A DNA stretch of 64,000 nucleotides from Lachnospiraceae bacterium (GCA_910574805.1 CAJTCV010000013.1:62001-126000); one strand, 5' to 3'. Shown: positions 9,673 through 19,425, numbered from the stretch's first letter. Program-made: numbers and translations. The notes: a model not told the origin generated them from the letters alone.

Positions 9673-9795
9673 AATTCCTTGTCCTCCTGTTATGATTCTG
9701 CTTCCGCCCTTTCATACCACGAGGTCCAGATCCCCTTCAGGCTGCCCGGCATCCTGAACAGGTATCTGGACTTCTGGTTGGGGGGCCCGTCTGTT

Positions 9796-10377
9796 TTATT
9801 CCACGTCTACGCCGAAATTCGCACACAGCGCCGCCAGTCCGCCCTGGTAACCGCTGCCGATGGCATTGAATTTCCACTCGTCTCCGTTCTTATAGAGCTC
9901 ACCGAATACCGCCGCCGTCTCAATGGAGAAATCCTCTCCCAGATCATAGCGCAGCATCTCTTCTCCGTTCTCTTCATTATAGATCCGGATAAAGGCATTG
10001 TTTACCTGACCGAAATTCTGTCTTCTCGCATCTGCCTCGTAAATCGTAACCGTAAAAGCAATCTTCGTCACATCTCCCGGCACCAGAGACAGATCCACCT
10101 TGATCTGTTCATCGTCCCCGTCTCCTGCTCCCGTGAGATTATCTCCCATATGCTGCACGCTTCCGGACGGGTGCTTCAGATTTCCATAGAACACAAAATC
10201 CTCGGATCCCTTCACCCTGCCGCTGTCCGTCAGCAGAAAAGCCGCTGCATCCAGATCAAAATCCCCTCCGGTATCAAACACATTCACATCCCATCCAAGG
10301 CCGACTACAACTTTCTTAAGCCCCGGATTTCCTTTCGTCAGACTTACCTTCTGCCCCTTCTGCAGATTCACTGGCAT
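9796..10377 (-). CDS. TerD family protein (paralogue 2)
   Basis: This canonical 193-residue TerD protein has [16 protein letters not shown] at the N-terminus, [11 protein letters not shown] as the first acidic Ca2+ site, [16 protein letters not shown] as the second, and [18 protein letters not shown] near the end. It is close to paralogue 3 and probably arose by tandem duplication. The start ATG 10377 has an AGGAGGTAAG-like ribosome site. It lies in the middle of the TelA-TerD-TerD-TerD-ATPase run. Confidence 0.95.
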   Translation of the reverse strand: MPVNLQKGQKVSLTKGNPGLKKVVVGLGWDVNVFDTGGDFDLDAAAFLLTDSGRVKGSEDFVFYGNLKHPSGSVQHMGDNLTGAGDGDDEQIKVDLSLVPGDVTKIAFTVTIYEADARRQNFGQVNNAFIRIYNEENGEEMLRYDLGEDFSIETAAVFGELYKNGDEWKFNAIGSGYQGGLAALCANFGVDVE

Positions 10378-10405
10378 ATCGCTCTTACCTCCTGTTATTT
10401 GGATT

Positions 10406-10987
10406 TTATGCTACTTCAATTCCATAATGTCCGCAGAGCGCCTCCAGGCCTCCCTGGAACCCGCTTCCGATGGCATTAAACTTCCACTCTCCGTTATGCT
10501 TGTACAGCTCGCCTACGACTACTGCCGTCTCAATGGAAAAATCCTCTCCCAGATCGTAATGGATCAGTTCCTGGCCGGTGCTCTCATCTACGATACGGAT
10601 GAAAGAGTTGGACACCTGTCCGAAGTTCTGTCCTCTGCTCTCTGCTTCATAGATTGTTACCGTAAATGCCACCTTTGATACATTGGCCGGGATCTTCGTC
10701 AGGTCCACAAAGATCTGCTCGTCATCGCCTTCGCCTTCGCCGGTCAGGTTGTCTCCCATATGTTTGATGGACTCGCTGGGATGGGTCAGGTTTCCGTAGA
10801 AGATAAATTCCTTCTCTGTGGGGCATCTGCCGTTGTCGCCCAGCATGAATGCTGCTGCGTCCAGGTCAAAATCCGCTCCGGAATCAAACGCGTTCACGTC
10901 CCATCCCAGACCGACCATAAGCTTCTTAAGGCCCGGATTTCCCTTTGTCAGGTCTACTTTTTGTCCTTTTGTCAGATTAATCGCCAT
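10406..10987 (-). CDS. TerD family protein (paralogue 3)
   Basis: This 193-residue TerD protein is nearly superimposable on paralogue 2: [43 protein letters not shown] and [18 protein letters not shown]. Both acidic Ca2+-binding clusters are intact. I set the start at ATG 10987, where family homology begins and a GGAGGTAAC ribosome site precedes it. The open frame extends 48 codons further upstream, but only inside telA in another frame. Seven bases separate it from the telA stop, so they are co-transcribed. Confidence 0.95.
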   Translation of the reverse strand: MAINLTKGQKVDLTKGNPGLKKLMVGLGWDVNAFDSGADFDLDAAAFMLGDNGRCPTEKEFIFYGNLTHPSESIKHMGDNLTGEGEGDDEQIFVDLTKIPANVSKVAFTVTIYEAESRGQNFGQVSNSFIRIVDESTGQELIHYDLGEDFSIETAVVVGELYKHNGEWKFNAIGSGFQGGLEALCGHYGIEVA

Positions 10988-10994
10988 AATTATG

Positions 10995-12149
10995 TTACCT
11001 CCTGTCACCTGTTTTATCTGGCATATGATACATCCTGTTGAACTCTTCCTTGATATTCTCCAGACGGAGTTGATCCTCCGAACGCTGCTTTCTGGCGTTC
11101 TCCTGAATCTGCTTCGTCTCATTGATACCATTTACGATAGTTCTCCAGGTTGTTTCCAACGTTTCGATCCGAATGGAGTTTCCCGACGCAAGCTGCGCAG
11201 TCATCTTCGACTGTTCCACGGTATTGCGCGCATTTCTGACAAGCATCTCATTGGTCTTTTCATCCAGCGCGGCCATGGCTTCCGCCTGGATCCGCTGCCG
11301 TTTCAGCATGATGGCCTGTGCCAGCGCCTGCTTGAAAACCGGAAGCGTGATGATAAAGGCGGAATTGATCTTGCGCACCAGGTTCATATTGCTGAATTCC
11401 ATGGTTTTGATCATGGGGATGGACTGCATGGCCACGTTTTCTGCGATCCTTAAATCCTGCGTCCGCTGCTCCAGCATCATCAGCGCCTGATTCAGACTCT
11501 GGATCTCGAACTGGATGGAATTGTCCCCCGTCGTCTCCATATCTCTCTGACGCTTCTCGATATAATCCGAGATTTCCCTGCATCCCTGCTCTCCTGCCAG
11601 GATGTACTTCACCAGCTCGTGATAATAATTCACATTGGCGTCGAACATCTGGTTCAGCTTTCGATTGGACTGTTTGATCTCGGATTCGTACTGCTTCAGC
11701 TGTACATAGATCTTATCTACTTCGTCCCCCATGGTATGATATTTGTCCAGGATCTTGTCCAGCTGCTTTCTCAGATTCCCGAACAGCTTGCCAAACAAAG
11801 TGGGATTCTCCTTGATCTCCTCAATGTCAAATTTAGACATGACCTTTGCCAGCTGGTTCAGCATGGCGCTGGAATCATCCAGCTGGGACATGTTCATGCT
11901 GCCCAGCACCACATCCGACGCCTTGGAGATCTCATCTGCCACTTCCGCGCCGAAGGAAACAATGGTCTCCAGATCATACACCTCGATCTGGCTGGCCAGG
12001 GCATCCACCTGGGAAGAACCCACAAGCTCCGTATTCATCCGCTGCCGGTCTGCAACGATATCATACTTTTCCACTACTTCCACGCCATTTTCCGCTTCCA
12101 GAACTGCCGTCTGCACTTCCGGCTGCGGCCTGCTAAAGTCAAGCCCCAT
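10995..12149 (-). CDS. TelA/YceH family toxic anion resistance protein
   Basis: This 384-residue, helix-rich soluble protein of the TelA family is a regular partner of TerD in tellurite and other anion resistance loci (YceH in Bacillus). It shows heptad-rich coiled-coil stretches (about 110-200 and 320-375) and conserved family segments such as [20 protein letters not shown] and [16 protein letters not shown]. The start is ATG 12149, 9 bases after GAGAGG at the end of yceG. An in-frame TTG two codons upstream sits too close to that site. Biochemical role is unknown; it is probably a cytoplasmic scaffold of a Ter complex. Confidence 0.92.
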   Translation of the reverse strand: MGLDFSRPQPEVQTAVLEAENGVEVVEKYDIVADRQRMNTELVGSSQVDALASQIEVYDLETIVSFGAEVADEISKASDVVLGSMNMSQLDDSSAMLNQLAKVMSKFDIEEIKENPTLFGKLFGNLRKQLDKILDKYHTMGDEVDKIYVQLKQYESEIKQSNRKLNQMFDANVNYYHELVKYILAGEQGCREISDYIEKRQRDMETTGDNSIQFEIQSLNQALMMLEQRTQDLRIAENVAMQSIPMIKTMEFSNMNLVRKINSAFIITLPVFKQALAQAIMLKRQRIQAEAMAALDEKTNEMLVRNARNTVEQSKMTAQLASGNSIRIETLETTWRTIVNGINETKQIQENARKQRSEDQLRLENIKEEFNRMYHMPDKTGDRR

Positions 12150-12151
12150 AT

Positions 12152-14428
12152 TCAATTACCTCTCTTAAATATTATTTCGCGCCATGAACGCCGCGTATGA
12201 TTAGATGGATGAGCCCCAAAGGACGGCGCCTGCAGGTCGTACACATATTCGCCGATCTGATGCTCTTCCATGATCTCTCTGTTAAAATATTTCTCAATAC
12301 ACTGATAGCCCGTGGGGACAAAGAACGCCACATCAAAACCGGCCAGATTCAGAAAAGCCGTCAAGATGCTGTCCTCCATGGAAATCATCTGCTCGGTCGT
12401 ATGAATATAGATCAGCTTCGGATTTTTCTTCGTAAAATCGAACCGCTGAAGGAGGCGCACGATCTCTTTTTCCAGATTCAGCACCACCGCGATGATCGTG
12501 TATTCCGTCCCGTTCTCGAAGGTTCCTTTTATGATCCTGCGGTCAATGAGAAGCTGCAGCTTCTCCAGGATATGGTCCTGCATCTCTTCCCGCAGAAATC
12601 CATAGGGATAGCAGGCATGATTTTTAATCTTTTCTTTCTGAAGCTTCCGGTTTTTGAAAAATTCCGTCACATGCGCCTTCATCGGATTGTGCCCGGAAGG
12701 ATCGATGTGAGGCGCTCTGCGGATCACAAAGGTATCTGCCGTCACCAGCGCGTGAATGTCCGACCAGTACCGGTTGATCTGGCCGTCTTTGACGCCCGAT
12801 ATTTTGGCAAAAATGACCGGAATACTGACTACAGAGCCGGTAACGGCAAAATTCGGCCGGTATTTCACCTCCTGATCCCACAAAAGGGCGATCTCCTCAT
12901 ACATGGTCTGGAGGGACACGGACAGCGCCCTGTCATACTGCTGATTCCGGTACAGCCCGGAATCCTGATACATGACTTCGTCAAGCTCCCGCTCCGCATG
13001 ATAGGCAGCAGTCCCCATGCGGATGTCCTGCTCCTCTTTCGGCACATGCTCCACCTTCAGGGACAACCCGAAATTGATCTCATAAAGCTTCGGATCCGCA
13101 AGGCTGCAGACCTCATCCCGGTCCGGCTTCAGAATCAGCACATCCACCGGCAGTCTGGACAGAAGCTTCAGGAACATGGCCTCCTTGCCGTTTTTCACCC
13201 CGCCCAGGTAGATCAGGCAGCTGATCTTTTGCAGCTTCCGGCTCTCAAACAGACCGGGCGTATACCGCCTGAGCCAGCAGATCAGATACACCGCATGATT
13301 CACAAGCCGGTTCAGATTCATACCCGGCGCTTCCTCTTCCTCTGACAGAATATCGATAAACGCCTTCCTCATGAGCTTCTCCAGCTCCCTGTCAGCAGTA
13401 TACTGGATTTCTCTGGAAAGGTCAGCGAACATCTGTTCTGCATCGCTGTAATTTTTCCGCGGAACCATACGGATCTCTTCCGAAGACGGAACCGGAATCT
13501 CATGCTCCAGGACCACGAGACTGCGCTCCTGATTCCGGACGGCCAGCTGGAACTGATACAGCTCATTCAGATAAGTCACCTTATCCTCCACACCGCTGAT
13601 CCGCAGAAATCCATTATAAAAAAACCGCTGGTCCTCCCCCCGCTCCGGTCCGCTCTTTAAAAGGTCCGCAAACCCGCTGCCTTCCATCCAGGCATTGGTG
13701 CATCCGGTCACCCCGGGCCCGCCGCCCCAGAGCCGTTCCCGGTTCCATTTCCTCTCCAGTTCCTTTTGCAGCTTCCGGATACAGAAGCCCTCCGGAAATG
13801 CTCCCATCCCTGCAGACTCCAGCTCAAAGGACAGAGCGTCCGAAGGATCCAGCGCCCTGTACGGCCTGTCTCCGTCGTACTGCAGGAGCACGATGTCGCT
13901 CCCCGCCTTCGACAGGATGGACAGAAGCTTCAGTTCATAGCTGCTGACCGTCCCCTCGTACAGAATCTTCGGGACCTCATTCTCCCCCAGACGGTTCACG
14001 ATCCGTTCAAACCGGTAATACAGCCAGCACATGAATTTGATATAGGCATTTTTCAGCATATGGTCGTTCTTACCCGAACGGCGCATATCCGCCAGCGTAT
14101 CATAGATGGAGCCGGCCACCTGCCCTCTCTGGTAATCGTTCATTCTGGGCAGCCATTTCTTCAGACTCTGTTCCATAAAGCCTGTATCCATCCGGAATTC
14201 CCTGCCCATGATCTCGTCGTAATAACTGAGATGTTTTTCCTCCGGATTGGGGATCTTTCCCTCGATCACGACGCCTGTCTTTCTTGCCGCCTCATAATAC
14301 TTTTCCAGAAAGCGCAGGATCTCTTCCTGAAACCCGTTGATCCGGTAGAAATAGACGCCCCGTTCCCGTCTCTGTTCCAGCTTTGTAAAATAGTCTTCCA
14401 GATTCTGGATTTTTCCATGCTCAAACAT
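12152..14428 (-). CDS. YceG-like component of the Ter biosynthetic module (triplicated domain)
   Basis: This 758-residue protein resembles Bacillus YceG (Pfam family YceG_bac), found beside TerD/TelA and of unknown biochemistry. Reading it against itself shows three successive modules of about 250 residues. Each opens with an [RK]I[NS]G[FV] motif (R29-F33, R276-V280, K542-V546). In each, a hydrophobic helix then leads to a K-x-[IL]-x-Y strand-helix-strand unit ending in a hydrophobic strand: 154-184 (SDIVLLQ), 401-434 (VDVLILK) and 671-704 (FDVAFFV). That alternation suggests repeated Rossmann-like units. It stops 2 bases before telA starts, and the telA ribosome site lies inside its 3' end. 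It may be a transferase (inference). Confidence 0.85.
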   Translation of the reverse strand: MFEHGKIQNLEDYFTKLEQRRERGVYFYRINGFQEEILRFLEKYYEAARKTGVVIEGKIPNPEEKHLSYYDEIMGREFRMDTGFMEQSLKKWLPRMNDYQRGQVAGSIYDTLADMRRSGKNDHMLKNAYIKFMCWLYYRFERIVNRLGENEVPKILYEGTVSSYELKLLSILSKAGSDIVLLQYDGDRPYRALDPSDALSFELESAGMGAFPEGFCIRKLQKELERKWNRERLWGGGPGVTGCTNAWMEGSGFADLLKSGPERGEDQRFFYNGFLRISGVEDKVTYLNELYQFQLAVRNQERSLVVLEHEIPVPSSEEIRMVPRKNYSDAEQMFADLSREIQYTADRELEKLMRKAFIDILSEEEEAPGMNLNRLVNHAVYLICWLRRYTPGLFESRKLQKISCLIYLGGVKNGKEAMFLKLLSRLPVDVLILKPDRDEVCSLADPKLYEINFGLSLKVEHVPKEEQDIRMGTAAYHAERELDEVMYQDSGLYRNQQYDRALSVSLQTMYEEIALLWDQEVKYRPNFAVTGSVVSIPVIFAKISGVKDGQINRYWSDIHALVTADTFVIRRAPHIDPSGHNPMKAHVTEFFKNRKLQKEKIKNHACYPYGFLREEMQDHILEKLQLLIDRRIIKGTFENGTEYTIIAVVLNLEKEIVRLLQRFDFTKKNPKLIYIHTTEQMISMEDSILTAFLNLAGFDVAFFVPTGYQCIEKYFNREIMEEHQIGEYVYDLQAPSFGAHPSNHTRRSWREIIFKRGN

Positions 14429-14440
14429 AAGTCCACAAGT

Positions 14441-16033
14441 TCACTTTCCATGCTGTCCTGTAAAACCGCTGACAAACTGGCCGATAAATTCATATCCCAC
14501 TGCCAGATTGATATTCTGACCGTTATCGAAACCCGCGGTACTGATTCCGATAACCTCTCCGTACATGTTCAGCACGGCGCCTCCGGAGCTTCCATGAGAA
14601 ATGGGCGCCGTGAACTGGATCATATCCACATCGTTGATCACCCGGAAACCCGAGATAATCCCGTCAGACACCGAATTGAACAGACCCAGAGGACTGCCGA
14701 TCGCCACCACCTTCTGCCCTCTCACCAGCTTCCTTCCCCCTCTGTAGATGGGAAGGGGCTTAAGTCTCCGGTCGATCCGGATCACGGCCAGATCCAGTAC
14801 TGAATTATATTTGATGATCTCATCTGTCTTATAGATGATGTTGTCATCCTCGATCCGGACTGAATAACATCTGCCGCCGCTGGCCACATGATGATTGGTC
14901 AGTATGTAACCGCCTTCTCCGATCATGATACCGGAACCGTTGCCCAGCACCTCTCCTTTCCGGTCATGAACCGAGATCATCACCACCGACGAAGCCAGTC
15001 TCGCCAGCTCCTCAAAATCCAGCTCCCGTCTGGAAGCATTCCCCGGTCCGTACGCTCCGGAAGCGCTGCCGCCTGCCCCGGGTGCCGTATGTCCCCGGCT
15101 TCCTCCCGGAGCCGTGCGCCCCGGATTCCCCCCGGCAGTCACTGTCCGCCCCGGATATCCTGCCGGCGGCGCGGTCCGTACAGATCCGGACGCCCCCGAT
15201 CCCCGGCTTCCTCCTGCAGATGCCGTGCGTCCTGTCCCGGCCTCCCCTGCCAGTCTCACCTCCAGCGGACGTCTGACCCGGGCCACTGCCGGCTGTCCGT
15301 TTTTCCGCTCCGAATGGGGTGGGACCAGAGGACCCGGAGCATACGGCTGGTATACCGGAAAACTGCACGGTCCAAAAGCGCCCAGCTGCACCTTCTTCGA
15401 CAGCTTCAGCCCCTCCAGCTTCCCGTCAATATCCGACTGATGCTGCAGAAGCAGCACATCCACGCCAAGAAGCGTCAGGAAATAAGCGAACAGATATTCC
15501 TGCTTCCTGGACAGCTCCGGCGCCACAAATTTCATGATACGTTCCGGATCATATCCCTGCAGGAGCTCCTTCCCCACCTGATCTGTCCAGAACATCAGTT
15601 TTACTGCATAGTTTTTCTCCATGGAGGCGCTCACCCCGGGCGTCACCTGTCCAAAGAAGCGCAGCGTCTCCCCGCAGGCGTATGCCAGCGCCGCTTTCAG
15701 CGCCTCATTTTCTTCCGACACATGAAGCTCCAGAAGCTTCCTGCCCGCCGCCGTCCATTTCTCACAGCAGCCGGAATAATATTCCACATCCTCAGAGGCT
15801 GCCAGCCTGGGAAGCCCGCTGATTCTCTGATATCTTACCGTCCCTTCTGCTGCCTGAGCCGATAAAAGCCGGTCCATTTCGCGGACCGCATCCGCATACC
15901 CGGCATCCATGCCCAGCATCCGGATAAAACATACATCCTTACACCTTCTGTCAGATCCGCCTCTTCTGTCCGCAAATGCATTTATGGAAGAGACGTCTGT
16001 CACATTATGCCTTACCTTCAATACCTCGCACAT
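14441..16033 (-). CDS. YceG-like domain fused to a trypsin-like serine protease
   Basis: This 530-residue two-part protein has residues about 65-220 that match the repeating unit of the next gene, YceG: RISGL at 70-74, KLMFW at 145-149 and GVDVLLLQ at 190-197. Residues 262-336 are a low-complexity Gly/Arg/Ala/Thr/Pro linker with repeated GRT motifs. Residues 337-530 are a DegP/trypsin-like domain with His382 (TNHHV), Asp414 (VLDLAVI) and Ser483 (GSSGGAV), so the triad is complete. There is no signal peptide or PDZ domain. I chose ATG 16033 because GGGGAGAAGC precedes it; the frame is open further upstream. It is first gene of the yceG-telA-terD operon and may be a stress-triggered cytoplasmic protease (inference). 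Confidence 0.85.
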   Translation of the reverse strand: MCEVLKVRHNVTDVSSINAFADRRGGSDRRCKDVCFIRMLGMDAGYADAVREMDRLLSAQAAEGTVRYQRISGLPRLAASEDVEYYSGCCEKWTAAGRKLLELHVSEENEALKAALAYACGETLRFFGQVTPGVSASMEKNYAVKLMFWTDQVGKELLQGYDPERIMKFVAPELSRKQEYLFAYFLTLLGVDVLLLQHQSDIDGKLEGLKLSKKVQLGAFGPCSFPVYQPYAPGPLVPPHSERKNGQPAVARVRRPLEVRLAGEAGTGRTASAGGSRGSGASGSVRTAPPAGYPGRTVTAGGNPGRTAPGGSRGHTAPGAGGSASGAYGPGNASRRELDFEELARLASSVVMISVHDRKGEVLGNGSGIMIGEGGYILTNHHVASGGRCYSVRIEDDNIIYKTDEIIKYNSVLDLAVIRIDRRLKPLPIYRGGRKLVRGQKVVAIGSPLGLFNSVSDGIISGFRVINDVDMIQFTAPISHGSSGGAVLNMYGEVIGISTAGFDNGQNINLAVGYEFIGQFVSGFTGQHGK

Positions 16034-16255
16034 GCTTCTCCCCTGCATCATCCGTTTCCGTATTTCGTCGTCCCCCACATCCGCGCCGGCGCCCGGCCCG
16101 CACCGGACATGCAGACAATTTTCCTTGATTATACCATATCCGGAAAACAATTACTATGATTTTATTCTTAATAATGATATAATGTACCAATCCGGTATTT
16201 TGCCCGGCTTCCGCCGGGGCATACCGGTCATCAATATGAGGAGTGATTTCATCTT
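16034..16255 (-). promoter_or_regulatory. Divergent promoter region of the Ter island
   Basis: This 222-base gap separates the protease-YceG-TelA-TerD operon (leftward) from the C-C lyase gene (rightward). A TATAAT box on the minus strand lies at 16128-16133 and one on the plus strand at 16178-16183. Neither has a good -35 box, which would fit activator- or stress-dependent transcription. The middle is AT-rich, unlike the flanking genes. The promoter pair is inferred; the boxes are seen. Confidence 0.45.
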
Positions 16256-17215
16256 ATGAAAGATTCAATTATCTGTTACAGTGTCGGCCCTCTTCTCTAC
16301 TGCCCTGCCGATCACACCGGCATCGCCGCTTCCCTGATCAGGGAACGCTTCGGAAAGCAGTTCTCTCTGGCCCTCTGTCTGGAAGACACGATCTCGGAAG
16401 GGCATGTGGAGACCGCCGAACAGCAGCTCGCCGCTACCCTGTCCATACTCCATGACGCCCGGTCAGACAGGCCATTCTTCCTTCCGAAGATCTTCATCCG
16501 CGTCCGGAGGCCGGAACAGATCCTGAAGCTGATGCGTCTCTTCGGGGAGCATCAGGATCTTGTAACCGGATTCATACTTCCAAAATTTTCCCCGGAAAAT
16601 GCGGACGCCTACCGGCAGGCGATCCTTCTCGCCAATGAGATCTGCCGGAATCCCGTCTATGCCATGCCGATTCTGGAAGACAGAGGGATCATCGATCTCC
16701 GGTCCAGACGGGAACTTTTCTATCAGTTGAAGGAGGTTCTCGACTCCATGGAGGAACGGATCCTCAACGTCCGGGTGGGAGGCAACGACCTGTGCCATGT
16801 ATTCGGCTTCCGCAGAAACAGTACGGAATCCATCCACCGCATCGCTGCCATTTCCGGGATCTTCTCGGATATCATCACCGTATTCGGGACGGACTATGTG
16901 GTGTCCGGTCCTGTATGGGAATATTATCATGGAAAGCACTGGAAAAAAGGTCTGAAAAAAGAACTGAAAGAAGACCGGCTCTGCGGCTTCACCGGCAAGA
17001 CCGTCATCCATCCCCGGCAGATTCAGCCGGTCAACGACGCCTACAAGGTCTCCCGCAGGGATCTGGACGACGCAAGGGCTGTCCTTGGCTGGGATCCGGA
17101 CGCACCCAGACTGGTCTCCGGATGCACCTCCAGAGAACGCATGAACGAATATAAAGTGCACTCCAACTGGGCAAAGCGGATCCTGATGCTCGCAGAAGCC
17201 TACGGAGTCCGGTAA
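16256..17215 (+). CDS. HpcH/HpaI (CitE-like) aldolase family C-C lyase of the Ter module
   Basis: This 319-residue TIM-barrel protein is of the citrate-lyase-beta/HpcH-HpaI superfamily. It keeps the features of the group that accompanies Ter loci: LALCLEDTI (metal-binding acid), PKIFIRVRRPEQI, YAMPILEDRGI, LNVRVGGNDLCHVFGF, and GFTGKTVIHPRQI, which corresponds to the C-terminal GKxxIHPxQ signature of CitE. Metal-dependent C-C bond cleavage or formation is expected; the substrate is unknown. In such loci it is thought to act with the phosphoribosyltransferases on a nucleoside-like metabolite (established comparative-genomic proposal, unproven here). The start ATG 16256 follows AGGAGTG. It runs convergent to the PRTase gene 19 bases downstream. 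Confidence 0.9.
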   Translation: MKDSIICYSVGPLLYCPADHTGIAASLIRERFGKQFSLALCLEDTISEGHVETAEQQLAATLSILHDARSDRPFFLPKIFIRVRRPEQILKLMRLFGEHQDLVTGFILPKFSPENADAYRQAILLANEICRNPVYAMPILEDRGIIDLRSRRELFYQLKEVLDSMEERILNVRVGGNDLCHVFGFRRNSTESIHRIAAISGIFSDIITVFGTDYVVSGPVWEYYHGKHWKKGLKKELKEDRLCGFTGKTVIHPRQIQPVNDAYKVSRRDLDDARAVLGWDPDAPRLVSGCTSRERMNEYKVHSNWAKRILMLAEAYGVR

Positions 17216-17234
17216 ATCCGGCCCCCTGCCAGAG

Positions 17235-18287
17235 TCACGTATCCGCCAGCTTCCGGATGAGCCCACAGGCCCTGTAATGCCTGAGGGGATAATATTCTAC
17301 CGGCACCTCTTTTTCCTCCGCCAGACGAATCAGGTGCGCCAGCGCGGGATCGTCCTTCCCGCCCTCCTCAAGCAGCAGCTTCCAGGGCACTCTGCGAAGC
17401 AGGACTCTGGTGGCTTCGCCGATCCCCGGTTTGATCAGGTTGATATCCCCGATGCCGAACCGGCGGGCAAGCTCTCTGACTTCGTCGATCCCCTGCCCTT
17501 TCACCCCTTTCTCCTCCATGGTGTACGCTTTGCCGAATTCTGCCTCGATGGTCTCAAGAAACGCCCGGGACAGATCCGACGCTTCAAGCTCCCCGTAATA
17601 AACTGCGCCGTGAAAATCATGCGCTCCTATGAGATCATCCCGCAGAACTGTCCGGCTGATCAGGCCGGAAACGGTGCTGTTCAGGCAGGAGCTGGGGATC
17701 AGGATGTCCTCATGCGTCCCGCAGAGTCTGGTCATATTGGCGGGATCCGCCACCACTGCCAGCTCCGGCGACACGCCTTTATACTGACGGATCTCCTTTT
17801 CCAGCTCTCCAAGGATCGCACCCTTGCCGATCCAGCCGTCCACAAAGAGAAGCTGCTCCGGCTCATAACGCTCCAGCAGATATCTCATGGCATTGTGATC
17901 AATCCCTCTTCCTCTTATGATGGATATGGAATAATGAGGCGGGGACAGGCTGTATTTTTGCTGCATATAATGCCGGATCAGGATCCCGACGGGTGTGCCG
18001 GCCCTGGCCAGAGAGACCAGCACCACCGACGACCCCCGCTCCTTCAGGATCCGGTCTGAAAGTCTGCCCACAGCCGCCGCAACCGGCAGGGCAAAGTGTT
18101 CCAGCGCCTGCTGATAGGTACTCATATAGGCAGGACCCGGAACATATTCCAGAGGCAGCATCTCACAGTAATGTCTGCCCGACTGAATCAGACGTTCTCT
18201 CTCTTCTGCAGGCTTTGGCTCCACAAGCCCGGTAATATCCTTCAGTAACAGAACCACATCTTCCCTGTTATAAGAGCTTCTCATCAT
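17235..18287 (-). CDS. StiP/PRTase_1 family protein of the Ter module (PELOTA-type phosphoribosyltransferase)
   Basis: This roughly 350-residue protein belongs to the family annotated either as 'cysteine protease StiP' or as a Ter-linked phosphoribosyltransferase. Recognisable blocks are VLVSLARAGTPVGILIRHY, SIIRGRGIDHNA, LLFVDGWIGKGAI (equivalent to the PRPP-binding loop) and, near the C-terminus, GDINLIKPGIGEATRVLLRR. These favour phosphoribosyl transfer over proteolysis. The start is probably the first of two adjacent ATGs at 18287, giving an ATGA overlap with the stop of the upstream PRTase gene. The two are one operon and likely act in sequence. Confidence 0.88.
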   Translation of the reverse strand: MMRSSYNREDVVLLLKDITGLVEPKPAEERERLIQSGRHYCEMLPLEYVPGPAYMSTYQQALEHFALPVAAAVGRLSDRILKERGSSVVLVSLARAGTPVGILIRHYMQQKYSLSPPHYSISIIRGRGIDHNAMRYLLERYEPEQLLFVDGWIGKGAILGELEKEIRQYKGVSPELAVVADPANMTRLCGTHEDILIPSSCLNSTVSGLISRTVLRDDLIGAHDFHGAVYYGELEASDLSRAFLETIEAEFGKAYTMEEKGVKGQGIDEVRELARRFGIGDINLIKPGIGEATRVLLRRVPWKLLLEEGGKDDPALAHLIRLAEEKEVPVEYYPLRHYRACGLIRKLADT

Positions 18288-19393
18288 GGGCGCCACCTGA
18301 TCACATGGATTCTCTCATTTCCGCCGGCGGCAAGGGCATGAATCAGCGAATACAGCCCCTCTCTTCCGGTCTCTTCTGCATCGGTAACGATCACCGCTTC
18401 GTCATAAGCGGAAAGCTCATACAGAAATGTCACCCTTCCGCTGTCATAGAGACTCCGAAGCTCATACCGGTCGTGCAGCGGATACCCGGGCGCGCTGCTG
18501 ACAGCGATGGGACTTCTGGTAGTGGAATGGCACCGCACCCGCCCTCCCTCCCGCTCCAGAAGCGTTCCAAGCCAGAGAGCCGGATACATGAATTCTTCTG
18601 TACCGATCACCAGAATCCGCCTGCCGGCAACAGGCGGCAGGCTCCCAAGCGCTTCCTGCGCCATCCGCTCACATGCTGCTTTATATACCTTTCCCTGCGT
18701 CAGCCTCCGGGCATCCACGAGCCCCGGGACCGGATATCCCTTCCATGATACTTCCGGCCTGTCAAAATCACACATAATATATTTTCCATCCTCCGGACAT
18801 ACCGACGCCCGGGCTTCGTAATCCTCCTGACAGGTCTTCAAGAGCCAGTGCAGCCGGATTCCCCGCTCTTCGTACCGCCTGCGGCATGCGCTGTCCATGC
18901 CGTTCAGCAGAGACGCAGCCGAGAACCGGAGCCTTCCGGGATATGTTTCTTCCAACAGCTCTATAATGTTCAGGATCGTTCGTCCGGTGGTAATCTCATC
19001 CTCCATAAAGATGACCCGGCCCACCTGCTCCACCGCCCGGTCCATGTCCGCTCTCACCAGCTTCTGTTCCACAGCATGGCTGTGCTGCTCGGTGAAATAA
19101 AAATAATCCGCACCCTCTATCCGTTCTCTTGTAGTCTGTATATAATAAGCCCCCAGCTTCACTGCCGCTGCCGCTCCCACCGCCGTCGCCGTCTCCGCAA
19201 AACCAACAAGAAGAAGCCTCTCTCCCTCGTACTCCTTTAAAAGCAGCTCTGCCAGGCAGTCAAACATGGTAAGCGCCTTCCCCGGACTGACCGGGATATG
19301 CTTTCCCTGCAGCCGGTTGACCACCAGATATCCTCTCCGTGTATTCTTCTCCCGCCTGGCTACCGCCACCAGCTCCTGTTCTGTATATTCCAT
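18284..19393 (-). CDS. Phosphoribosyltransferase with C-terminal TRSP domain (Ter module)
   Basis: This 369-residue protein has an N-terminal type I PRTase fold with the PRPP-binding motif VIFMEDEITTGRT and the preceding VGFAETATAVGAA segment. Its C-terminal domain contains the literal TTRSP motif that names the TRSP family, plus GTEEFMYPALWLG. PRTase-TRSP proteins occur in Ter operons with StiP-like PRTases and CitE-like lyases. A role in making a nucleoside-like metabolite from PRPP is the standing proposal. The start is ATG 19393; the open frame upstream covers the promoter and palindrome and has no family likeness. Confidence 0.9.
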   Translation of the reverse strand: MEYTEQELVAVARREKNTRRGYLVVNRLQGKHIPVSPGKALTMFDCLAELLLKEYEGERLLLVGFAETATAVGAAAAVKLGAYYIQTTRERIEGADYFYFTEQHSHAVEQKLVRADMDRAVEQVGRVIFMEDEITTGRTILNIIELLEETYPGRLRFSAASLLNGMDSACRRRYEERGIRLHWLLKTCQEDYEARASVCPEDGKYIMCDFDRPEVSWKGYPVPGLVDARRLTQGKVYKAACERMAQEALGSLPPVAGRRILVIGTEEFMYPALWLGTLLEREGGRVRCHSTTRSPIAVSSAPGYPLHDRYELRSLYDSGRVTFLYELSAYDEAVIVTDAEETGREGLYSLIHALAAGGNERIHVIRWRP

Positions 19394-19425
19394 ACGCCTG
19401 TTCCATCCTCTCCGTTCAGGTATCC

